A stretch of 22,058 nucleotides of DNA from Coriobacteriaceae bacterium (GTDB lineage Bacteria > Actinomycetota > Coriobacteriia > Anaerosomatales > D1FN1-002). Both the position numbers and the translations under genes were made by a program. This document shows positions 13,014 through 21,018 of the stretch, piece by piece; position 1 is the first letter of the stretch, and every line of letters begins with the position of its first letter. Under the pieces are notes generated by a model, which saw only the letters and a program-made list of their open reading frames with translations, searched no databases and was not told where the DNA came from. The DNA lies in the NCBI GenBank assembly GCA_013824215.1, contig PNNM01000008.1, positions 1-22,058 of the forward strand. Direction: 5' to 3'.

Positions 13014-15278
13014 GTGAACGGCGATGTCGAACAGTTGACGCAGGTACCACCGGGCGCGCCGGGGAAGCGGCTGGCGCGGTATGCGGAGCGGTGCGTGGCA
13101 GGCAGGAAGCCGGACAAGCGCAACCTCGCGCACGTGCGGACACTGATGGCGAATGCCGACGAGGCGTTCGTCGTCGTGGACCACACGTGCCGTGTTCGCG
13201 TCTACAGCGAGCCCGCCGAGCGCATGCTCGGCCGCACTCGCGCCGACGTCATCGGGCACGACATCGAGGTGATAGACGCCGAGGGCCTACCCGAGGCCGT
13301 GCGCGGCGCCCTCGAGGGCCGGAAGCGCTGGCCCGGCGCGGTGGTCCTCCACGTGCGTGACCGCGTGCTCAGCTGTCGCGCCACCCGCTTCGACGGCGCC
13401 GACGGCCCCGGCGTCGCTGTGGTCCTGCGCGACGACACGGACCTCGTGGAGGCGCAGGAGCGCGCCGAGGCGATACTGGCCGGCGCGAGCGACGGCATCG
13501 TGGTGTTCGCCCCGGACGACCTGGTGACGTACATGAACCCCGCGGCCGCCGAGATGCTCGGCCCGGTCGCTCACCAGGCCGTCGGCAAGACCGTCTCGCT
13601 CGACGAGCTGCTCGGCACGGAGCCGGTGCGCTCCGACGACCTGCTCGGACTCGCCGAACCTGCGACTCCGACAGGCCAGACGCGCGAGGTGACCCTCTCC
13701 GAGCCGGTGCACCGCGTGCTCGAGGTGCGCACGAATCCCGTCACCGATCGCGGCGGCCAAGCCATCGGCACCGTCGCGAGCCTCCACGACGTCACCGCCG
13801 AACGCGAGATCGCGATGATGAAGAACGAGTTCGTCTCGATGGTCAGCCACGAACTGAGGACGCCGCTGACATCGATCAAGGGCTACGTCGACCTCATCGT
13901 CGACGGCGAGGCCGGAGAGATCAACGAGATCCAGCGTGAGTTCCTGACCATCGTCCAGGAGAACTCGGACCGCCTCGTCTCGCTCATCAACGACCTGCTC
14001 GACATCTCGCGCATCGAGTCGGGGCGCATCCACCTCAAGCTCGAGCCGATCGACGTGGCGGACCTGATGGCCGACGTGGCGGACACGTTCCGCATCGCGG
14101 CGGAGTCGGCCGGCATCTCGCTCGAGATGAAGTCCGCCCGCGGTCTTCCGAGAGCCAAGGGCGATCGTGACCGCGTCGGCCAGGTGCTGATGAACCTCGT
14201 GAGCAACGCGATCAAGTACTCGCCGGGGGGCGGCTCCGTGACCATGTCGGCGGCCCGGCGCGCGGACTCCGTCGTCCTCGAGGTCAAGGACACCGGCATG
14301 GGCGTCGCGGCCGAGGACATCGGCCATCTGTTCGACAAGTTCTACCGGGTGGACAACTCGCTCACGCGCGAGATCGGCGGTACCGGGCTGGGGCTGTCGG
14401 TGTGTAAGAGCATCGTGGAGCTGCTAGGCGGCCGTATCTGGGCGCGCAGCCGGCCCGGTCAGGGCTCCACCTTCGGATTCACGCTGCAGATCGCCTCCGA
14501 GGCGATGGTGCGCACGCCGGGTGTCGAGGGGCCCGCCAAGGCCAAGGGCGGCAAGGTGCTGGTCGTCGATCACGATCCCGAGATCGCCGCGCTCATCGAG
14601 ACGTACCTGAAGAAGCGAGGCTACGAGGTCGTCCGCGCGCACAGCGGGCGCGAGGCGATCGAGCTGGCTGTCTCCGAGGCCCCCAGCGTCATCACGCTCG
14701 ACGTCATCCTCGACGACGGCGACGGTTTCGAGCTCCTGCAACATCTGAAGGACGACCCGCGTACCTCGGAGATCCCCGTGGTCGTCCTCTCGATCGTCTG
14801 CGACGAGGGGCGGAGCCTGCGCCTCGGCGCCGCCGACTACCTCGAGAAGCCGATCGACCAGAAGCGGCTCGTGGACGTGATCGGAGGTCTGGTCGGCCGT
14901 GTCGGGTCCCCGGTCGTCCTCGTCGTCGACGACGACCGCCACGTGGTCGGCGTGCTCTCGCGCATGCTGAAGCGGCGGGGTTTCGCGGTCGCGGCGGCGT
15001 ACAACGGGCGTGAGGCGATGGCGGCGGTGGAGCAGACCCCCCCGGACCTCATCCTGCTGGATCTGAAGATGCCGGTCATGGACGGCTACCAGGTCATCCA
15101 GGAGGTCAAGAGCGCCGAGGCCACGAAGCATATCCCGATCGTCGTGATGACGGCGCACCGCATCGACCGCTCGAAGACCGAGATCCTGCAGCTCGCGGCG
15201 GAACACATCGGCAAGCCGTTCTCCGCCGAGAAGCTCGCTGAGTGCGTCGAAGAGATGCTCGCGAAGGAGGGCATGTAG
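13014..15278 (+). CDS. Hybrid sensor histidine kinase: PAS-PAS-HisKA-HATPase-REC-REC
   Basis: The 754-residue protein has two PAS domains (about 45-150, MANADEAFVVVDHTCRVRVYSEPAERMLG, and 155-265, LAGASDGIVVFAPDDLVTYMNPAAAEMLG). HisKA follows with phospho-His279 in MVSHELRTPLTSIKGYVDLI. The HATPase has an N box LMNLVSNAIKYSP, then DTGMGVAAEDIGHLFDKFYR and GGTGLGLSVCKSIVELLGG. Two receiver domains end it (Asp563 in ITLDVILDD; Asp683 in LILLDLKMP). No membrane helix is seen, so it is a cytoplasmic sensor. The GTG start has only a weak AAGG before it; an internal ATG before the first PAS is possible. The first receiver has DVILDDGDG where DxxMP is usual, so it may differ in function. Two receiver genes follow immediately. 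Confidence 0.93.
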   Translation: MNGDVEQLTQVPPGAPGKRLARYAERCVAGRKPDKRNLAHVRTLMANADEAFVVVDHTCRVRVYSEPAERMLGRTRADVIGHDIEVIDAEGLPEAVRGALEGRKRWPGAVVLHVRDRVLSCRATRFDGADGPGVAVVLRDDTDLVEAQERAEAILAGASDGIVVFAPDDLVTYMNPAAAEMLGPVAHQAVGKTVSLDELLGTEPVRSDDLLGLAEPATPTGQTREVTLSEPVHRVLEVRTNPVTDRGGQAIGTVASLHDVTAEREIAMMKNEFVSMVSHELRTPLTSIKGYVDLIVDGEAGEINEIQREFLTIVQENSDRLVSLINDLLDISRIESGRIHLKLEPIDVADLMADVADTFRIAAESAGISLEMKSARGLPRAKGDRDRVGQVLMNLVSNAIKYSPGGGSVTMSAARRADSVVLEVKDTGMGVAAEDIGHLFDKFYRVDNSLTREIGGTGLGLSVCKSIVELLGGRIWARSRPGQGSTFGFTLQIASEAMVRTPGVEGPAKAKGGKVLVVDHDPEIAALIETYLKKRGYEVVRAHSGREAIELAVSEAPSVITLDVILDDGDGFELLQHLKDDPRTSEIPVVVLSIVCDEGRSLRLGAADYLEKPIDQKRLVDVIGGLVGRVGSPVVLVVDDDRHVVGVLSRMLKRRGFAVAAAYNGREAMAAVEQTPPDLILLDLKMPVMDGYQVIQEVKSAEATKHIPIVVMTAHRIDRSKTEILQLAAEHIGKPFSAEKLAECVEEMLAKEGM

Positions 15279-15280
15279 CC

Positions 15281-15664
15281 ATGGCGCGCGTCCTCGTGGT
15301 CGACGACGAACCGCACATCGTGAGACTCGTCTCGTTCACACTCACGGGTCGCGGGCACGAGGTCATCACGGCGACCGACGGGTCGAGCGGCGTGGATGCG
15401 GCGCGCGAGAAGCAGCCCGACCTCATCCTCATGGACGTCATGATGCCCGAGGTCACGGGCCTCGAAGCGCTCGGGCGCCTCAAGGCGCACGAGGACACCG
15501 CAGGTATCCCGGTGGTCATGCTCTCGGCCAAGAGCCAGGGCTACGAGCAGGAGGCGGGACTGGCCGCCGGTGCCGTCAGGTACGTGTGCAAACCGTTCAC
15601 GCCGAGCGAACTGGCACAGGTCGTCTCGGAAGTGCTGGAGCAGGAGGAAAGGGGACGGGAGTAG
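15281..15664 (+). CDS. Single-domain response regulator
   Basis: The 127-residue receiver has D8-D9 (VLVVDDEP), phospho-acceptor Asp52 (LILMDVMMP), Ser82 (VMLSAKS) and Lys104 (VCKPFT). It begins two bases after the hybrid kinase stop, with AAGGAGG upstream inside the kinase gene, so the two are co-translated. No output domain is present. It may act as a diffusible phosphate carrier or contact an effector encoded elsewhere. Confidence 0.93.
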   Translation: MARVLVVDDEPHIVRLVSFTLTGRGHEVITATDGSSGVDAAREKQPDLILMDVMMPEVTGLEALGRLKAHEDTAGIPVVMLSAKSQGYEQEAGLAAGAVRYVCKPFTPSELAQVVSEVLEQEERGRE

Positions 15665-16126
15665 ATGCCGAAGAAGATCCTTGCGGTCGACGATGAGCCG
15701 TCGATCGTGAAACTCGTGACCGCCACGCTGCAGGCGCGGGGCTACCAGGTGACGCAGGCGTTCAACGGCGAGGAGGCGCTGGACAAGGTCCGCTTCGAGA
15801 GTCCGGACCTCATCGTTCTCGACGTCATGATGCCGCGTCTGACCGGTCCGCAGGTGCGCGACAAGCTGGCCGCGGACCCGAAGACCGCGAAGATCCCGAT
15901 CCTGTTCCTCTCGGCCGTCGGCGACATGTCGGCGCAGCTCGGCACGATGGAGAGCGGCGAGGGCGAGTATATGACCAAGCCGTTCAAGCCCTCGGAGCTG
16001 GCCGATTACGTGGAGGCGATGCTCGACCCGTCGAAGCGTGGGGAGTTGGCGAAGCACCGCAGCCAGCAGGTCGGCAAGTTGCGGACGCTGGTCGAGATCA
16101 TGCACCGCTCACACGGGGGCGCGTAG
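15665..16126 (+). CDS. Response regulator with short C-terminal extension
   Basis: The 153-residue protein is a receiver (D9-D10 in LAVDDEP, phospho-acceptor Asp53 in LIVLDVMMP, Ser83, Lys105 in MTKPFKPSEL) plus about 30 extra residues (DPSKRGELAKHRSQQVGKLRTLVEIMHRSHGGA) that look helical and basic. The extension has no known output domain but could mediate binding. Its ATG follows the previous stop directly (TAGATG), so kinase, receiver and receiver form one operon. It converges with the 7TM-PAS gene, 17 bases apart. Confidence 0.92.
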   Translation: MPKKILAVDDEPSIVKLVTATLQARGYQVTQAFNGEEALDKVRFESPDLIVLDVMMPRLTGPQVRDKLAADPKTAKIPILFLSAVGDMSAQLGTMESGEGEYMTKPFKPSELADYVEAMLDPSKRGELAKHRSQQVGKLRTLVEIMHRSHGGA

Positions 16127-16143
16127 CGCTCAGCGGACGCCGG

Positions 16144-17256
16144 TCACCTGAGCAGGGCCGAGCGACTCGGCCGCGTGCCGTCGCGCCGCTCGTCGAGCCG
16201 GAGGAGCTGCTCCTGCGCGTAGCGCAGGTCGGTGATGTCCGAGAGCAGGACCACGCAGCCCACCACGTGGCTGCGCCGCCGCGTCGGGTGGATCCGGCCC
16301 CAGTACAGCCGCCCGTCCTGTTCGAGCTCGAAGGGAAGGTAGTCGCACTCGCTGTCGAGGCAATCGTGCGCATGTCGCGCGGCGCCCGGCAGAACATCCT
16401 CGAGCCGATCGCCCGGGCGGGCCGAGGGGAACTCGCGCTCCGCGGCGTCGTTGACCGCCGCGATGCGGAGGCGGTCGTCGGTGACCACGGCGATGTCCGC
16501 CATCGCGCGGAACGCGGAGGACGCCGCGAGCGGGACCAGGTCCCCGAAGCCATGCCCCACCACGCCCCAGGCGATCACCACGTTGACGAGCACGAAGAGG
16601 GCGGGAGTGGGGTCGGCGGACAGGACGGAGCCACCGGCGCCGATGTGCGCGGCCCACACGATGTTGCCGACGAGCGCCGCCCCCGTTGCGGCAGCGAGCG
16701 CGGCGGCGTGCGTCCGGCCGGCGCGGTCCCGTCGCTGGAGCTGGTCGGAGAGGAGCAGCCTGATCGCCCAGGCGACGAGCAGCCAGCTGACGATCCAGTG
16801 TGGGTATGCCAGCGGACCCGCGACGAGCGGCGCGTCCGGCCCCGCCTGGTCGCCGAAGAGGCGGTGCACCGGATTCGTGAGCACGACGGCCAGCGCGTAG
16901 ACGAACGAGCCAACCGCGAGCAGGAGGGGCCGGCCCCGGAGCAGGTCGGAGCGACGGGTCTGCGACGCCGCGAACAGGAACCACAGTGACGGAACGGCGG
17001 CCAGCCCCACCATCTCCGCCGCCAGCAGCCACCAGCCTCCCGAAAGGACCGGCGCGAGCGTGAGGTCGAGGGTGTGCGGCACGCTCACTTCGACGAAGTA
17101 GCCGAGCGACCAGAGCGCGGCGGCGAAGTTGGCGGCCGCGAACAGGGCCGTGGTCCGCGTCTGGCGACCGGGCACGACGAGGGCCGCGGCGCCGAGCATC
17201 GCGCCGAGGACCGCTGCGACGAGCAGCGACAGGGAATACCAGCTGACCGCGACCAA
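16144..17256 (-). CDS. 7TM-PAS membrane sensor without transmitter domain (copy A)
   Basis: The 370-residue protein has about seven or eight hydrophobic segments in its first 240 residues, resembling the N-terminal 7TM region found on some histidine kinases (WFLFAASQTRRSDLLRG, LTNPVHRLFG). A PAS domain follows (about 255-355: MADIAVVTDDRLRIAAVNDAAEREFP, ending VVLLSDITDLRYAQEQL). In relatives DITxxxxAEEQL leads into a kinase or cyclase domain; here the protein stops about 20 residues later. The start is TTG with GGGGGG upstream and aligns with the ATG of copy B. With copy B it forms a minus-strand pair opposite the kinase/receiver genes. Confidence 0.8.
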   Translation of the reverse strand: MVAVSWYSLSLLVAAVLGAMLGAAALVVPGRQTRTTALFAAANFAAALWSLGYFVEVSVPHTLDLTLAPVLSGGWWLLAAEMVGLAAVPSLWFLFAASQTRRSDLLRGRPLLLAVGSFVYALAVVLTNPVHRLFGDQAGPDAPLVAGPLAYPHWIVSWLLVAWAIRLLLSDQLQRRDRAGRTHAAALAAATGAALVGNIVWAAHIGAGGSVLSADPTPALFVLVNVVIAWGVVGHGFGDLVPLAASSAFRAMADIAVVTDDRLRIAAVNDAAEREFPSARPGDRLEDVLPGAARHAHDCLDSECDYLPFELEQDGRLYWGRIHPTRRRSHVVGCVVLLSDITDLRYAQEQLLRLDERRDGTRPSRSALLR

Positions 17257-17319
17257 GATCCCCCCGTACTCCGGGTGCGGGCGTCTCGATGGTACCGCAC
17301 GCGAGGACGCAGCGCCCCC

Positions 17320-18423
17320 TTACAGGCCCGTCCGGCCCACCCCCGCCGTACCCGGGTTCCGCTCGGTCGCCTTCCTCAGCTGCTCCTGGGCGTAGCGCAG
17401 GTCGGTGATGTCCGAGAGCAGCACGACCGCGCCCATCGCGGTGCCGCGCCGGCGCGTGCAGTGGATGCGACCCCAGTAGACGTTGCCGTTGCGCGTCAGC
17501 TCGAAGGGCAGGTAGTCGGCGTCGGAGCGCAGACACTCCGCGGTGTGGCCCACCGTCTCGGGCAGCACGTCGGCGAGCTGCATCCCCGGCTTGGCCGTCG
17601 GGAGTTCGCGCTTCGCGGCGTCGTTCAGGGTCAGCACGACGAGCCGGGCGTCGGTCACGATGGCGATGTCGGACATCGCGTCGAAAGCCTGGGCCGCCGC
17701 GACCGGGAGGACGTCGGCCAGTCCGGATCGGAACAGCTCGGCGGCGAGCACGATCAGCATCGGCACGGAGAGGATGGGTGCCGGGTCCAGCGGGATGGAC
17801 AGTCCGGTCGCGCGCTGGGACACGAAGAGCGCCGCGCCCGCCACCGGCAGCATGCCGCATGCGACGAGGGCCACCGCCGCTCCGCGGTGCCCCGGGTCGC
17901 CGCGACGCCAGAAGTCGCGCGCGACGGTGACGACGCCCCAGATGATGGTGCCGAAGCTGACCAGCGCCACGGAGAGGACGAGAGCTCCCGGCGCGGACGC
18001 ATCCCCCGGAACCCGCGCGGTCATGAGGCCGTGCAGCGGGTTGGTCAGCCAAGCGCCCGACACGATGACGAAGTACGCGCCGACGAGGGCGCGCGGCAGC
18101 CCGCGCGTGAGGTCGTAGCGCCGGGTGTGGGAGGCGGCGAACAGGAACCATGCCGGAGGCACGACCGCCGTCCCGAACATGAGGAGCACTCCGATCCACC
18201 ACATCGACGAGCCGATCGGCGCCGCGATGGGAGGGATGGGGGGCCGCGTCACGGCGCGAAGGAACCCGCCGAGGGCCCACAGGGCCGTCGCGAGGTTCAG
18301 CATCACGAACGTGTTGGTCGCGTGCGTGCGCTGGCCGGGCACGACGAACGCGAAGACCGCCAGGCACGCCGAGATGGCGGCCGCGATGAACATGAGCGCC
18401 GAGAACACGCTGACGGTGACCAT
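17320..18423 (-). CDS. 7TM-PAS membrane sensor without transmitter domain (copy B)
   Basis: The 367-residue protein is a paralogue of the gene at 16144-17256, sharing LWALGGF, WFLFAASHTRRYDLTRG, LTNPLHGLM, MSDIAIVTDARL, SDADYLPFELTRNGNVYWGRIHCTRRR and VVLLSDITDLRYAQEQL. It has the same order of N-terminal membrane helices and one PAS domain and likewise ends just after the PAS exit helix, so the missing output is an ancestral trait and not a fresh truncation. The ATG at 18421-18423 has a GGGGGAGG ribosome site, and the longer frame upstream would be antisense to rtcB. A 63-base gap separates the two copies, which probably form one transcript. Confidence 0.82.
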   Translation of the reverse strand: MVTVSVFSALMFIAAAISACLAVFAFVVPGQRTHATNTFVMLNLATALWALGGFLRAVTRPPIPPIAAPIGSSMWWIGVLLMFGTAVVPPAWFLFAASHTRRYDLTRGLPRALVGAYFVIVSGAWLTNPLHGLMTARVPGDASAPGALVLSVALVSFGTIIWGVVTVARDFWRRGDPGHRGAAVALVACGMLPVAGAALFVSQRATGLSIPLDPAPILSVPMLIVLAAELFRSGLADVLPVAAAQAFDAMSDIAIVTDARLVVLTLNDAAKRELPTAKPGMQLADVLPETVGHTAECLRSDADYLPFELTRNGNVYWGRIHCTRRRGTAMGAVVLLSDITDLRYAQEQLRKATERNPGTAGVGRTGL

Positions 18424-18511
18424 GGCCTCCCCCCCGAGCGGGCCGTCGTGTCTGCCGATTGTATCGGAACACGCGACGGCGGTCGGGATAGCCGCGCCGG
18501 AGTGGCGAGGG

Positions 18512-18517
18512 TATACA
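18512..18517 (+). promoter_or_regulatory. Possible -10 box of rtcB, leaderless transcript
   Basis: TATACA ends eight bases before the rtcB ATG and no ribosome site lies at a normal distance, so transcription may begin at or next to the start codon. No good -35 is visible. Confidence 0.35.
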
Positions 18518-18525
18518 AACCCATC

Positions 18526-19689
18526 ATGCGCATCATCGACACAGAGCGGCTTCCCATCCACGTGTGGGGCGAGGACGCCGACGAGGGCACGATGCGGCAG
18601 ACCCGCAACCTCGCGAACCTGCCCGTCGCGCGACATCACGTCGCACTCCTGCCCGACGCGCACGTCGGGTTCGGCATGCCGATCGGGGGCGTGCTGGCGG
18701 CGGCTGGCGCCGTCGTCCCCCACGCGGTGGGCCTGGACATCGGCTGCGGCGTGCGCGCATGGCGGACGAACGTCCCGGCCGTCGAGCTGCTGCGCGTGCG
18801 CGACGGCATCCTGAACGACATACAGCGCTCCGTTCCGCAGGGGTTCGAGTGGCACGCGACGAGCCAGGCTGAGCGCACCGACGTCTTCGACGAGATGCCC
18901 GACGTGCCCGCGCTCCTCGCCGAACGCGACAAGGCCGCCCGCCAGCTCGGGACGCTCGGAGGCGGCAACCACTTCGTCGAGCTGCAGGTGGACTCGGCCG
19001 GCGTCGTCTGGGCGATGATCCACTCGGGCTCGCGCAATGTCGGCAAGCTCATGGCCGATCGCTACGACGCGTTCGCGCGCGAGGCGGCCGCCCGCGGCGG
19101 GCCGGATGCGGTGCCGCTCGAGTGGGGGCTCGCGCACCTGTCCACGGAGTCCGAGGCCGGTGCCGAGTACCTCGCGGTGATGGAGTGGTGCCTGCGCTTC
19201 GCCCGCGAGAACCGCAGACTCATGGCCGAGGCGGTGCAGCGTGCCGTTGCCCGCCACTTCCCGGACGAGTCACCCGACGACGCGCTCGACGTGCACCACA
19301 ACTACGCGACCGCCGAGGAGCACTTCGGCGAGCTGCTCATCGTGCACCGAAAAGGCGCTGTGCGCGCGGAGGGGCGCGTCATCGTGCCCGGCTCGATGGG
19401 GACGGCGTCCTACATCGGCGAGGGCATCGCGAGTCCGGAATCGTTCGAGTCGTGCAGTCACGGCGCCGGGCGCGCGATGGGCCGCAAGCAGGCGGTGCGG
19501 ACGATCCCGCGCGAGCGCGTGGTGGCCCAGCTCGAGGAGCGCGGCGTCCGGCTGTTCAAGGCCAGGAGACGCGACTTGGCCGAGGAGGCCCCGGAGGCCT
19601 ACAAGGACATCGAGGCGGTTATGCGAGCGCAGGCCGACCTCGTCGAACCGCTCGTGCGGCTCACACCGATCGGCGTCGTGAAGGGCTGA
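18526..19689 (+). CDS. rtcB: RtcB-family RNA ligase
   Basis: The 387-residue protein is an RtcB GTP-dependent RNA ligase, which joins 2',3'-cyclic-phosphate or 3'-phosphate ends to 5'-OH ends. Conserved motifs appear in order: LPDAHVGFGMPIGGV, GLDIGCGVRAW (Asp71 and Cys74, metal ligands), GTLGGGNHFVEL, HSGSRNVG, VHHNYA, VPGSMGTASYIGEG and SCSHGAGRAMGRKQA. His312 in the last motif is the expected site of the GMP adduct. The protein is shorter than archaeal RtcB and resembles the compact bacterial form. No rtcA or archease gene is beside it. Its 3' end overlaps the glycosyltransferase gene on the other strand by 29 bases. Confidence 0.95.
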   Translation: MRIIDTERLPIHVWGEDADEGTMRQTRNLANLPVARHHVALLPDAHVGFGMPIGGVLAAAGAVVPHAVGLDIGCGVRAWRTNVPAVELLRVRDGILNDIQRSVPQGFEWHATSQAERTDVFDEMPDVPALLAERDKAARQLGTLGGGNHFVELQVDSAGVVWAMIHSGSRNVGKLMADRYDAFAREAAARGGPDAVPLEWGLAHLSTESEAGAEYLAVMEWCLRFARENRRLMAEAVQRAVARHFPDESPDDALDVHHNYATAEEHFGELLIVHRKGAVRAEGRVIVPGSMGTASYIGEGIASPESFESCSHGAGRAMGRKQAVRTIPRERVVAQLEERGVRLFKARRRDLAEEAPEAYKDIEAVMRAQADLVEPLVRLTPIGVVKG

Positions 19690-20893
19690 GAGGCGCGCGC
19701 TCGCGTGCGTTGCGGATGAGCCTGGCCAGCCGCGGGAGCGGTCCCCTCGGCCGGTCGTAGACGGCGATGGCGCGCTCGTAGTGCGCGACGAGGCGCTCGG
19801 CCTGGTGTGCGATCGAGAACTCCTGGGCACGCCGGAACGCGGCGTCCGCGAGCGTGCGGCGGTACGGCTCGTCCTCCAGCAGCGTGTCGAAGGCGCGCGC
19901 CAGGTCCTCCGGCCGCCCCGGCGTGACGATGCCGCACTCCCCGTCGATCACGAAGTCCTCGACGGCCTCGTCGGTTGCGGCCACGACCGGCAGGCCGGCG
20001 GCCATCGCCTCGCCGATGACCAGGCCCTGGGTCTCGGTGGTCGACGCGAACCCGAAGATGTCGGCCATGTGGTAGGCGGCGATCACGTCTTCCTTCTCGA
20101 GGTAGCCCGCGAAGATGACGCGCTTGACCAGGTCGAGTTCCGCCACGAGGTCCTCGAGCTCCTCGCGATGCGGCCCGTCGCCGCAGATCACGAGCCGTGC
20201 GTGCGCGCAGTGGCAGTGCCACAGCGCGCGCAACAGCGTCTCGACGTTCTTCTCGCGCCCCAAGCGGCCCATGAACAGCACGATGCGGTCGCTCGCGCGG
20301 ATGCCGAGCCGGCGCTTGAGCGCGACGATGCGCTCCGGGTCGACCTGCGAGTAGCGCTCCACGTCGATGCCGGTGGCGATCACCTCGATCGGCACGGTGG
20401 CGCCCCATTCGCGCAGGTAGTGCTCGATCTTGGTCGACGGCGCCACGATCGACTCGCAGGCGTTGCAGAACTCGCCGGACAGGCGCTCGGCGAGTCTCCG
20501 TGTCAGCCGCGTCTCCCACACGTAGTGCACGTATTCGGGGTACAGGGTGTGGTAGGTGTGGACGTAGGGGACCCGGTGGCGACGCGCCACGCGCAGGCCG
20601 AACAGGCCGATGGCGAACGGGTCGTGGGAATGGACGACGTCGAGGTCCACCTTGTCCAGCAGGCGCAGGGCCTCCAGCGAGATGGGCGCCGCCGCCCGCA
20701 TCTCGGGCTGCAGGGCGAACGGGACGGAGAGGAAGCGCACGACCTCCTCGGCATCCTCGTGGTGGTCCGGGTCGGGGGCGAAGACGTAGACCTCGTGCCC
20801 GAGCGCCTCGAGCGCTTTCTTGAACAGGCGGATGGACGTGACGACACCGTTGATCTGCGGCGTGTAGGTGTCCGTGAAGAAGCCGATGCGCAT
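19661..20893 (-). CDS. GT4-family glycosyltransferase
   Basis: The 410-residue protein is a GT-B fold, retaining glycosyltransferase of family 4. N-terminal acceptor domain: MRIGFFTDTYTPQINGVVTSIRLFKKALEALGHEV, then DVVHSHDPFAIGLFGLRVARR and HTYHTLYPEYVHY. C-terminal donor domain: VLFMGRLGREKNVETLLRA, LVICGDGPHREELE, VIFAGYLEKEDVIAAYHMADIF, and TETQGLVIGEAMAAGLPVVA with the E-x7-E pair that holds the sugar nucleotide. The N-terminal pattern is close to diacylglycerol glucosyltransferases and phosphatidylinositol mannosyltransferase-like enzymes, so glycolipid synthesis is plausible but the acceptor is not proven. The start codon is ATG; a 125-base divergent region separates it from the ABC genes. 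Confidence 0.9.
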   Translation of the reverse strand: MRIGFFTDTYTPQINGVVTSIRLFKKALEALGHEVYVFAPDPDHHEDAEEVVRFLSVPFALQPEMRAAAPISLEALRLLDKVDLDVVHSHDPFAIGLFGLRVARRHRVPYVHTYHTLYPEYVHYVWETRLTRRLAERLSGEFCNACESIVAPSTKIEHYLREWGATVPIEVIATGIDVERYSQVDPERIVALKRRLGIRASDRIVLFMGRLGREKNVETLLRALWHCHCAHARLVICGDGPHREELEDLVAELDLVKRVIFAGYLEKEDVIAAYHMADIFGFASTTETQGLVIGEAMAAGLPVVAATDEAVEDFVIDGECGIVTPGRPEDLARAFDTLLEDEPYRRTLADAAFRRAQEFSIAHQAERLVAHYERAIAVYDRPRGPLPRLARLIRNARERAPLSPSRRRSV

Positions 20894-21018
20894 GCGTCTC
20901 CCGTGGGCGGCTGCCGGCGCGGGTCGCGGGTGCGTGACGGCGCCGGGAGAAGTGTAGCGCAGGCACGATACACTGGCGGGGCCGCCTCATCGCGGCGAAA
21001 GGGAAGGGATGACCCCGC

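Noticed and set aside
18424..19257. Extension of 7TM-PAS copy B to a 645-codon frame
   Set aside because: The extra part is antisense to rtcB, and the ATG at 18423 has a strong ribosome site and aligns with copy A.
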